A stretch of DNA of 64,000 nucleotides. Origin: Algorimicrobium sp002414705 (GTDB lineage Bacteria > Bacteroidota > Bacteroidia > Flavobacteriales > Flavobacteriaceae). Positions 43,742 through 51,161 of this stretch are shown here, piece by piece. How positions within the stretch are numbered: position 1 is the first letter of the stretch; every line of letters begins with the position of its first letter. A program made the position numbers and the translations under genes. A model generated the notes under the pieces. That model did no database searches, had not been told where the DNA came from, and saw only the letters and a program-made list of their open reading frames with translations. The stretch is from assembly GCA_963972425.1 (NCBI GenBank), contig CAXAUF010000004.1:1-64000 (forward strand), written 5' to 3'.

Positions 43742-43790
43742 TCACTTCTCACTTCTCACTTCTCACTTCTCACTTCTCACTTCTCACTAA
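43742..43790. repeat. Perfect heptanucleotide array (TCACTTC)6 plus TCACTAA
   Basis: Six exact TCACTTC units (43742-43783) are followed by TCACTAA. On the minus strand this is a GAAGTGA repeat lying three bases downstream of the wzc stop codon (43794-43796). Confidence 0.95.
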
Positions 43791-43793
43791 AAA

Positions 43794-46268
43794 TCAAATC
43801 CGCTTCAAAAACTGTTTGATTCTACCTCCCAGACCTTTTTTATCATCATCATGATAGGCGTTACCATAGACACCGTAACCGTAACCATAGCCATAACCGT
43901 AGCCATAACCGTAATTATGATTGGTTTTATGCTTATAAAAGTTTAAGACGAAGTTGATATTCTTAATTTCACCACCACGATATTTCGCATTAATTAATTG
44001 CAGCATCCCTTTTTTAGTATAATCCAAACGCACCATAAATATGGACGTATCAGCATATTTCACTAATTCCAAGGCATCCGTAACCAAACCTAAAGGCGGT
44101 GTGTCTAGTATGATTATGTCGTAAGTCTGACGAAGTTCGGCCATCAATAACTCCATATTCCCGCTCATCAGTAATTCAGATGGATTGGGAGGAATAGGAC
44201 CAGCTGGAACGACGTCTAAATTCTCAATATGGGTATGATTGACAACCGAAGCAAAATCTGTTTCACCGATGAAATAATTAACCATCCCAGTCTCGTTAGT
44301 TAAATCAAAATCATCAAATATTTTAGGCTTCCGTAAATCCAGTCCTAGCAGAATAGTTTTCTTCCCACTCAAAGCATAAACTGTAGCAATATTAATAGAA
44401 CAGAAGGTTTTTCCTTCCCCACTCACAGAAGACGTAATCAAAATAGTACGTCCACCAGATTGCGGGTTCTTGTTTAAGATAAACTGTAAACTAGAGCGAA
44501 TAGAACGAAACGATTCAGCCACAGCCGATTTCGGTTTTTCAAAAACCACAAGATTATTATGATAGCGATACTTTCCTATTAGTCCTAAAATAGGAATTTT
44601 AGAAAGGCGCTCCACTTCATCAGACCCATGAATGGTATGGTCTAACAAAAAGATGACAAAAATAAGAAACATAGGTATAAAGAACCCTAGCATCAAACCC
44701 ATCATATAATTCAAGGATTTATTTGGACCTATTAAACCACCTCCAATATCTTTAGCTTCATCAATAATACTAATATCAGATATATTAGCGGCCTTCACAA
44801 TAGCAGCCTCACTGCGTTTATCCATATAAAGGTTATAAGCTTCTTGACTTATATCCAACTTACGTTGAATCTTTAGAAACTCTTGCTGATCTTCTGGCAA
44901 GCCACTCAATTTGGATTCAAAAGTAGCAATGTTTTTATTCAAGCTATTCATCAAAATGCGAATGGTACTTTTAGTAGCAGTAATGGTTTCCAGAAGCACA
45001 TTTTTTTCAGCATCTATCTGTCGATCTAAATCTTTAAAGATAGCCGAACCTTCTCGCGTACTATATTCATAACCCTGGCGTTCGATGGCCAAAGCCGTAA
45101 TTTTAGTTACACTACTTTGTATATTACCCTCATCTATCCCAACGGAGGATGGTGCAGCTATACTGGTATAGTCTGTTTTAGTACGAAGGTAATTTTCTAA
45201 CGCATCTAAATAATTGAGTTTACTAGTTTCAGTCTCTCTTTGAATTTCGAATTCTTTGAGTTTACTAGAAATATCAGCCATTTCTGTTGACACATCAAAA
45301 ACCTTATTCTGCTTTCTGAAACTATTCATTTCTTCAGCAAAATCTTTTAAATTGATATTAACAGCATTCAAACTACTATCAATAAATTTTATGGTATTGG
45401 TGGCATAAAGATTTTTACGTTCCAATTCAGATTCGCTTAATATAACAGCGGTTGTATTGAGATAATCAACTATTTTGGATTTATTGGTTCCTGCCAAACT
45501 CAAACGTAAAACGGAGGCTGAAGAACTGCTAAATGGAACTACACTCACGCCTCTTTGATAACTATTTACAACACCATCAAAATTGCTAAACTGCATATAA
45601 AATTCCTGACCAGGTTGAATTATTCGCCCATCACGTAAGCGTAATATTCCTTGAAAAAACGGTAAATTAACAACCGCGTTTATTTTAAATTCTTTTTGAA
45701 ATGGTCCTTTAGGAATAGAAACAGTCATCCGACCTTTGGTATCATAGCGTTGACCAGAGCCCGTTTCCGATTCAAATTCCGTAAACACTTCAAAAGTAGT
45801 CTCTGATAAAAACCGAATTCCAATAAATTTACCGAGCAATTGCGGCTGTGTTATATCAGGAGTAAAAACAAAAGGTGCTTGGGTATACACATCAATTTTG
45901 CGGTATTTACCTTCCACAAAATAATTCATATAGGATTTTAAAGAATCTACAACTTTCTCATTATGAGTTCGCGTTTGTAAGGTGGTAATGGTTTTACCCA
46001 TTTTACCAGAAACGCCTCCCCAATTAAAGGAAATACTCGTATTAGCAGTAAAAAAAGGATTCTGATCGTTTTCAACAGAAATAAGCGATTCAAGTTTGTA
46101 AACATTCTGCTTCCTAACGTTGATGAAGTAGGCAATAATCAATGCGACACCAATACAAGCAAGCACAAATTTCCATAGATTTAAAACCTTAAATAAATAG
46201 CCTTTAAAGTCGAAGTTAATACTCCCACTTTCACCTGAATCCATATCGTCATAATCGTAATCTGCCAT
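43794..46268 (-). CDS. wzc: Polysaccharide co-polymerase and tyrosine autokinase (Wzc type)
   Basis: The 824-residue inner-membrane protein controls glycan length and export. An N-terminal Wzz-like region (first membrane helix near 27-48, second near 520-545) encloses a long periplasmic coiled-coil part. The cytosolic BY-kinase domain follows, with Walker A TSSVSGEGKTFCSIN (near 607-620), Walker A' LLGLDLRKP and Walker B IIILDTPPLG (near 716). The tyrosine cluster at the C-terminus is a (Gly-Tyr) run with nine Tyr in about 21 residues, encoded by seven near-identical hexanucleotides (43873-43914). It is two bases from the Wza gene. Phosphorylation of the Tyr tail is known to regulate such proteins. 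Confidence 0.95.
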   Translation of the reverse strand: MADYDYDDMDSGESGSINFDFKGYLFKVLNLWKFVLACIGVALIIAYFINVRKQNVYKLESLISVENDQNPFFTANTSISFNWGGVSGKMGKTITTLQTRTHNEKVVDSLKSYMNYFVEGKYRKIDVYTQAPFVFTPDITQPQLLGKFIGIRFLSETTFEVFTEFESETGSGQRYDTKGRMTVSIPKGPFQKEFKINAVVNLPFFQGILRLRDGRIIQPGQEFYMQFSNFDGVVNSYQRGVSVVPFSSSSASVLRLSLAGTNKSKIVDYLNTTAVILSESELERKNLYATNTIKFIDSSLNAVNINLKDFAEEMNSFRKQNKVFDVSTEMADISSKLKEFEIQRETETSKLNYLDALENYLRTKTDYTSIAAPSSVGIDEGNIQSSVTKITALAIERQGYEYSTREGSAIFKDLDRQIDAEKNVLLETITATKSTIRILMNSLNKNIATFESKLSGLPEDQQEFLKIQRKLDISQEAYNLYMDKRSEAAIVKAANISDISIIDEAKDIGGGLIGPNKSLNYMMGLMLGFFIPMFLIFVIFLLDHTIHGSDEVERLSKIPILGLIGKYRYHNNLVVFEKPKSAVAESFRSIRSSLQFILNKNPQSGGRTILITSSVSGEGKTFCSINIATVYALSGKKTILLGLDLRKPKIFDDFDLTNETGMVNYFIGETDFASVVNHTHIENLDVVPAGPIPPNPSELLMSGNMELLMAELRQTYDIIILDTPPLGLVTDALELVKYADTSIFMVRLDYTKKGMLQLINAKYRGGEIKNINFVLNFYKHKTNHNYGYGYGYGYGYGYGVYGNAYHDDDKKGLGGRIKQFLKRI

Positions 46269-46270
46269 AA

Positions 46271-47065
46271 TCAGAGCCTATCTATAAGTAATAAAGTCGT
46301 GGTAACTAATGATAAAGCGGTTATAATAGTACCTAAAGTTTGTAAGCCTGTTATACCAGTTCCCCAGGATTTTTGTTTGAGGGGTTTCACATAAATAATA
46401 TCATTCATTTGAATGTAGTAGTAAGGTGAATCCATCACGCTAATATCCAATAAATTCAAATGATGAATTTGCTGCCCTTGCGGATATTGCCGAATAATGG
46501 TCACATCTTTTCGGTCGCCTGTTACCAAAACATCTCCAGCATTGGCTAATGCCTCAAAAATATTAACACGCGGTTGATACAAGGTCTGAGTACCCGTAGA
46601 ACCAACTTCACCGGTAACCGTGAAGCGTAAGCCTGTGAGTTTTACAGTTACAAACAAATTAGAAGTTTCTTTAAGCTCTTCTTCTAGTAATTTGGTTTCC
46701 AATAGCTTTTCAATCTCTTCAGTGGTATACCCCAAAACATTTACCTCTCCTAAAATTGGAATCCGAATATTCCCATGTAAATCTACAGTAAAGCCATCAA
46801 AAAAGGCGCGCTGATCACCAGAAGCGTTTAGATCGCGTTCTCCAGAAGGATTAAACATCTGAATATTCCGTTGATCCAAAGCTTTTACTCGGATATTTAA
46901 AATATCATTTATCTGCACACGATAAGGTTTTTGCTTTTCTGAAAGTACTTGAGTCGTATCCGTAGCTGTTACTTTATTTTGCAAATACACCAACTCTTTG
47001 TTGGGAATACAAGATACAGATAGCAAGGTAATTAAACCAAGTAAAACAACATATAAATGCTTCAT
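46271..47065 (-). CDS. wza: Polysaccharide export outer-membrane lipoprotein (Wza/OPX type)
   Basis: The 264-residue protein has a lipoprotein signal ending in LLSVSC, with Cys19 as the lipidated residue. A Poly_export domain (PYRVQINDILNIRV) and an SLBB domain (TVTGEVGSTGTQTLYQPR) follow. A C-terminal hydrophobic stretch (IITALSLVTTTLLLI) could form the outer-membrane helix or an inner anchor. The ATG at 47065 puts the lipobox at the right distance; an in-frame TTG at 47116 lies upstream of it in the -33 region of the promoter and is rejected. With Wzc it forms the trans-envelope export channel. Confidence 0.93.
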   Translation of the reverse strand: MKHLYVVLLGLITLLSVSCIPNKELVYLQNKVTATDTTQVLSEKQKPYRVQINDILNIRVKALDQRNIQMFNPSGERDLNASGDQRAFFDGFTVDLHGNIRIPILGEVNVLGYTTEEIEKLLETKLLEEELKETSNLFVTVKLTGLRFTVTGEVGSTGTQTLYQPRVNIFEALANAGDVLVTGDRKDVTIIRQYPQGQQIHHLNLLDISVMDSPYYYIQMNDIIYVKPLKQKSWGTGITGLQTLGTIITALSLVTTTLLLIDRL

Positions 47066-47087
47066 GATGAGGGTACAAGTTTCATCA

Positions 47088-47117
47088 CAAATATAGCTTT
47101 TCAGTAGGAATATCAAA
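47088..47117 (-). promoter_or_regulatory. Strong putative promoter of the wza-wzc operon
   Basis: On the minus strand TTTG (47114-47117) is followed by 18 bases and TATATTTG (47088-47095), an exact match to TTTG-N-TAnnTTTG. The expected leader before the wza ATG is about 15 bases. Confidence 0.65.
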
Positions 47118-47168
47118 ACTTATCGTATAATTTTTGATTTATTTACGTTCTTTGCAAAAAAATAGACG

Positions 47169-49028
47169 TTGAACTACCTGACTGTTGAAAATATATCGAA
47201 ATCTTATGGCGAATTAACGCTATTCGAAAACCTGTCCTTTAGCATACATAAAGATCAGAAAATTGCTTTTGTGGCTAAAAATGGAACCGGAAAAACCTCT
47301 ATTTTAAACATGCTATCTGGAAAAGATACAGCCGATTCGGGCCAAATTATCTTCCGAAAAGATATTACAGTAGCCGTATTATCCCAAGATCCAGACATTA
47401 ATCAGAATCTCACAGTGGAGGAAGCAATCTTCGATACCTCCAACCCTATTTTGGATGTCATTAAGAACTATGAGAAAGCACTAGAAAATCCAGAAGATGC
47501 CGAAGCCTACCAAAAAGCCTTCGAGCAAATGGAAATGCATCAGGCTTGGGATTTTGAAACCCAATACAAGCAAATCCTATTTCAATTAAAACTAGACAAC
47601 CTGAACCAAAAGGTAAGCGCCATGTCTGGTGGACAGAAAAAGCGTTTAGCATTGGCAAACGCACTGCTAAAAAAACCAGACCTGTTAATTCTAGACGAGC
47701 CTACTAACCATTTGGATTTAGAAATGATTGAGTGGCTGGAAGATTTTTTTGCAAAAGAACAAATCACGCTGTTCATGGTAACGCACGATCGCTACTTTTT
47801 AGAACGCGTATGCAATGAAATCATTGAATTAGATCATGGACAACTATACACGTACAAAGGAAATTGCTCCTACTATTTAGAGAAAAGAGAAGCGCGTATT
47901 GAAAACGAAGCCACTGAAACTGGGAAAGCCAAGCAATTATTTAAAAAAGAATTGGATTGGATGCGCAGACAACCGAAAGCACGTACCACCAAATCCAAAT
48001 CGCGAATAGATGATTTTCACGATATTAAACACCGAGCAAATCAACGGCGTCAAGATCATCAAGTACAGCTGGAATTGAACATGGAACGTTTAGGTAGTAA
48101 AATTCTTGAACTTCATAAAGTCAGTAAAAGTTTTAAAGACAAAACCATATTAGACCAGTTTGAATACACCTTCAAAAAAGGCGAACGCATCGGTATTATT
48201 GGTAAAAATGGAACAGGTAAATCCACCTTTTTAAATATCATCACCCAACTACAACAACCAGATTCTGGAAAAGTGGTTATTGGTGAAACGGTTAAGTTTG
48301 GTTATTACACCCAATCGGGTATTACCATCAAACCAGAACAAAAAGTCATTGATGTCATCAAAGAATATGGCGAGTACATTCCATTAAAGAAAGGCAGCCA
48401 AATTAGTGCAGGCCAATTATTGGAACGCTTTTTATTCAGTAGAAAAAAGCAATATGATTTTGTGGAGAAATTAAGTGGTGGTGAACGCAAGCGACTCTAT
48501 TTATGCACCGTACTAATTCAGAATCCAAACTTTTTAATTCTGGATGAACCAACAAACGATTTGGATATTGTGACTTTAAATGTGCTTGAAAGCTTTCTGT
48601 TAGATTTTCCGGGTTGCCTCATGGTGGTATCCCACGACAGGTATTTTATGGATAAAATTGTTGATCACCTGTTGGTATTTCGTGGTGAAGGCGTTGTTGA
48701 AGATTTCCCAGGAAATTACTCCGACTTCCGCACTTATGAAGATAGCCAAGAACCAGAAACGAAAGAGGACGATAAGAAGGAAAAGAAAAACTGGAAAAAA
48801 GATAATAATGCAACCTTATCTTACAACGAACAAAAGGAATACAAAAACATAGAAAGCAAAATAAGTAGTCTAGAATACGATAAGGCGGAGTTAGAAAAAC
48901 AATTCCTAAACCCAGATTTATCACCAGAACAGATTAACAACCTGTCTGAAAAATTACAAAAGATTCTGGATGAAATTGACGAAAAAGAAATGCGCTGGTT
49001 TGAGTTAAGTTCAAAGCTTGAAGAATAA
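47169..49028 (+). CDS. ABC-F family ATPase (Uup-like)
   Basis: The 619-residue protein has two ABC domains and no membrane helices. The first has Walker A VAKNGTGKTSILN (35-47), signature MSGGQKKRLALANAL and Walker B LLILDEPTNHLDL. The second has GKNGTGKSTFLN, LSGGERKRLYLCTVL and FLILDEPTNDLDI. Between them lies the helical linker that in ABC-F proteins reaches into the ribosomal E site. The C-terminal 90 residues are a charged coiled coil (EYKNIESKISSLEYDKAEL), as in Uup. ABC-F proteins act on ribosomes or, for Uup, in DNA metabolism. The only plausible start is TTG at 47169, because TAG precedes it in frame. Confidence 0.93.
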   Translation: MNYLTVENISKSYGELTLFENLSFSIHKDQKIAFVAKNGTGKTSILNMLSGKDTADSGQIIFRKDITVAVLSQDPDINQNLTVEEAIFDTSNPILDVIKNYEKALENPEDAEAYQKAFEQMEMHQAWDFETQYKQILFQLKLDNLNQKVSAMSGGQKKRLALANALLKKPDLLILDEPTNHLDLEMIEWLEDFFAKEQITLFMVTHDRYFLERVCNEIIELDHGQLYTYKGNCSYYLEKREARIENEATETGKAKQLFKKELDWMRRQPKARTTKSKSRIDDFHDIKHRANQRRQDHQVQLELNMERLGSKILELHKVSKSFKDKTILDQFEYTFKKGERIGIIGKNGTGKSTFLNIITQLQQPDSGKVVIGETVKFGYYTQSGITIKPEQKVIDVIKEYGEYIPLKKGSQISAGQLLERFLFSRKKQYDFVEKLSGGERKRLYLCTVLIQNPNFLILDEPTNDLDIVTLNVLESFLLDFPGCLMVVSHDRYFMDKIVDHLLVFRGEGVVEDFPGNYSDFRTYEDSQEPETKEDDKKEKKNWKKDNNATLSYNEQKEYKNIESKISSLEYDKAELEKQFLNPDLSPEQINNLSEKLQKILDEIDEKEMRWFELSSKLEE

Positions 49029-49148
49029 GATGAGTACAATGTCATTGTGAGAAGTGCTTACAGGAATGACCCAGCTAATGGAATCAAATAAAAGATCTTT
49101 TCGTAAAATTCAATACTAATTTCTCAATACGCAATACTAACAATAACC

Positions 49149-49913
49149 GTGTACCAACAAAAAAAATACATACAATTCCTGTTAAAATCTAGCAACCAAC
49201 ACGGTGTCCACTCCCCTTTTATATACGACTTAATAACAAAGTGTTTTTACAATAAAACAAACTATCCAGATTATCAGAAATTAAAAACATACAAACAACA
49301 ACTTAATAAAAACAAGGAATCCATTAGTATAACCGATTTAGGGTCAGGTTCCAAAAAAACATCAGACAAACAAAGACGCATTTCAGAAATAGCTAAAACA
49401 TCAGGCACACCATTAAAACGAGCCAAATTATGGTATCGGTTAATCCAGTATTTTAAGCCAAAGCATGTATTAGAATTAGGAACCTCATTGGGTATAGCAA
49501 CACAGGCTATGCACTTAGGACAGCCTCAAGCAAAAATCACCACCATAGAAGGCTGCCCAAATATTGCAGAATTCACTAAAAAATCATTAGCAGACTACAA
49601 AGGAATTCAATTTCTAACAGGCAACTTTAGTCAGCAGCTAAATCATGTTAACCAACAATCTTGGGATCTTATTTTTTTTGATGGGAACCACACCAAAGAA
49701 GCAACCTTAAACTATTTTGAAACCCTATTACCTGCAGCTCACAACAACACTATTTTTGTTTTTGACGACATTTACTGGTCAGAAGGCATGACTCAAGCGT
49801 GGGAAACCATAAAACAACATCCGCAAGTAACCGCAACGATTGACACGTTTTTCTGGGGCTTTGTCTTTTTTAGGAAAGAACAAGGCAAAGAACATTTCAC
49901 CATTCGCATTTAA
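49149..49913 (+). CDS. Class I SAM-dependent methyltransferase
   Basis: The 254-residue protein has motif I VLELGTSLGIATQAM (about 111-125), the acidic strand-2 residue in ITTIEGCP, WDLIFFDGNHTKEATLNYFE and IFVFDDIYWSEGMTQAW. This arrangement matches O-methyltransferase family 3 and related enzymes. The start is a GTG at 49149, since no ATG lies in frame upstream of the conserved NQHGVHSPFIYDL segment. That N-terminal segment recurs in flavobacterial homologues. It follows the ABC-F gene after 120 bases on the same strand. Substrate unknown. Confidence 0.85.
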   Translation: MYQQKKYIQFLLKSSNQHGVHSPFIYDLITKCFYNKTNYPDYQKLKTYKQQLNKNKESISITDLGSGSKKTSDKQRRISEIAKTSGTPLKRAKLWYRLIQYFKPKHVLELGTSLGIATQAMHLGQPQAKITTIEGCPNIAEFTKKSLADYKGIQFLTGNFSQQLNHVNQQSWDLIFFDGNHTKEATLNYFETLLPAAHNNTIFVFDDIYWSEGMTQAWETIKQHPQVTATIDTFFWGFVFFRKEQGKEHFTIRI

Positions 49914-50016
49914 TTAAGGCTTCAATTCATTTTATCATTATCTGATTATTATATTTTTCCATTTTATCACTAACTCATTCTCTTAAACTTATTATCTCAA
50001 TAACTCAAAAAAAACC

Positions 50017-50047
50017 TTTGCCTTATCCCAGAGAACCATTAACTTTG
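50017..50047 (+). promoter_or_regulatory. Strong putative promoter of the PduO-type gene
   Basis: TTTG (50017-50020) is followed by exactly 19 bases and TAACTTTG (50040-50047), a perfect Bacteroidetes promoter match. The start codon follows 17 bases later, so the leader would be only about 10 bases. Confidence 0.7.
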
Positions 50048-50064
50048 AGTATCAAAAAATTACT

Positions 50065-50637
50065 ATGAAAATCTATACAAAAACAGGTGATAAAGGTACA
50101 ACCGCATTATTTGGTGGTACACGAGTTCCCAAACACCATATTCGAATTGACAGCTACGGAACCGTGGACGAATTAAACTCACATTTAGGCCTCATTCGCG
50201 ACCAAGATATTGATACGCATTACAAAGAATTGCTCATGCATATTCAAGACCGTTTATTCACCGTTGGCGCTATTTTAGCAACCGATCCAGAAAAAGCAGT
50301 ATTAAAAAATGGGAAAGAACGTTTAAATATTCCTAAAATTTCAAAAGAAAATATTGAACGTCTCGAACAAGAAATTGATAGTATGAATACAGCTTTACCG
50401 CCTATGACACATTTTGTGTTACCTGGTGGACACCAAACTGTGTCATTCTGTCACATAGCACGTTGTGTGTGCCGTCGTGCGGAACGTTTATCCGCTGCCT
50501 TAAACGATTTAGAGCCAATAGATCCATTAGCGTTAACCTATTTAAATCGCTTGTCCGACTATCTTTTTGTATTGGCACGAAAGTTGTCTCTAGACCTGCA
50601 TGCAGATGAAGTGAAATGGATTCCTGAAAAGCAGTAA
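50065..50637 (+). CDS. Cob(I)yrinic acid a,c-diamide adenosyltransferase (PduO type)
   Basis: The 190-residue protein adds the 5'-deoxyadenosyl group from ATP to cob(I)alamin to make adenosylcobalamin. It has the ATP-binding N-terminal motif YTKTGDKGTTALFGGTRVPK (4-23) and DSYGTVDELNSHLG. It also has HIARCVCRRAERLSA and YLNRLSDYLFVLARKL, the complete PduO signature. The length is normal. It is a single gene under its own promoter, with no cobalamin genes alongside. Confidence 0.95.
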   Translation: MKIYTKTGDKGTTALFGGTRVPKHHIRIDSYGTVDELNSHLGLIRDQDIDTHYKELLMHIQDRLFTVGAILATDPEKAVLKNGKERLNIPKISKENIERLEQEIDSMNTALPPMTHFVLPGGHQTVSFCHIARCVCRRAERLSAALNDLEPIDPLALTYLNRLSDYLFVLARKLSLDLHADEVKWIPEKQ

Positions 50638-50733
50638 ACTTTTTAAGTTATCTAAAAATCACCTATTATTGGTTTTTAAATTAACCATTAAAGGAACGTT
50701 CTTATAATTAATGTGTAATTAATTGATTTTTTT

Positions 50734-50764
50734 CTTGTGTATTTAAACTAAAAATTTATTTTTG
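50734..50764 (+). promoter_or_regulatory. Putative promoter of the small acidic protein
   Basis: CTTG (50734-50737), 19 bases and TATTTTTG (50757-50764) match the Bacteroidetes pattern well. The ATG is 23 bases downstream of the -7 box. Confidence 0.6.
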
Positions 50765-50786
50765 CAAAAATTAAAACAAATTACAA

Positions 50787-51008
50787 ATGTATTGGACATT
50801 AGAATTAGCATCGTATTTAAGTGATGCGCCTTGGCCAGCGACTAAAGACGAACTTATTGACTACTCAATTAGAACGGGAGCGCCATTAGAAGTTGTTGAA
50901 AACTTACAATCTATTGAAGATGAAGGCGACTCGTATGAGTCTATTCAAGAAATCTGGCCGGATTATCCAACAGACGAAGATTACCTCTGGAACGAGGATG
51001 AATATTAA
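50787..51008 (+). CDS. Small acidic DUF2795-like protein
   Basis: The 73-residue protein begins WTLELASYLSDAPWPATKDE and continues with LIDYSIRTGAPLEVVENL, which is the DUF2795 pattern (a small helical fold). It ends in a very acidic, aromatic tail (TDEDYLWNEDEY). The family is widespread and short, with no settled function. It has a good promoter upstream and a terminator directly downstream, so it is expressed alone. The strong conservation seen in flavobacteria suggests a housekeeping role; that is an inference. Confidence 0.85.
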   Translation: MYWTLELASYLSDAPWPATKDELIDYSIRTGAPLEVVENLQSIEDEGDSYESIQEIWPDYPTDEDYLWNEDEY

Positions 51009-51021
51009 TAATATTTAAATT

Positions 51022-51049
51022 AAAAAAGTCTCGTTTAGAGGCTTTTTTT
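51022..51049 (+). terminator. Rho-independent terminator
   Basis: AAAAAAGTCTC pairs with GAGGCTTTTTTT (one G-T pair) across GTTTA. It lies about 14 bases after the stop of the DUF2795-like gene. Confidence 0.85.
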
Positions 51050-51161
51050 ATGCATTCATATTTTAATAACCGAACCAAAAACGTTTTTTTGTAACCCAAA
51101 AAAACAAAAACATATATTAAATATTAGTCACTGTACTAATAGAACCATAAACACCTAATAG

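Larger units (their letters stand above)
43492..43793. other. Spacer between the dehydrogenase and Wzc genes with hairpin and repeats
   Basis: No gene was found. The spacer holds the promoter-like sequence listed separately, the hairpin TCTGCC-GCAA-GGCAGA (43711-43726) and the heptanucleotide array next to the wzc stop. Confidence 0.75.
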
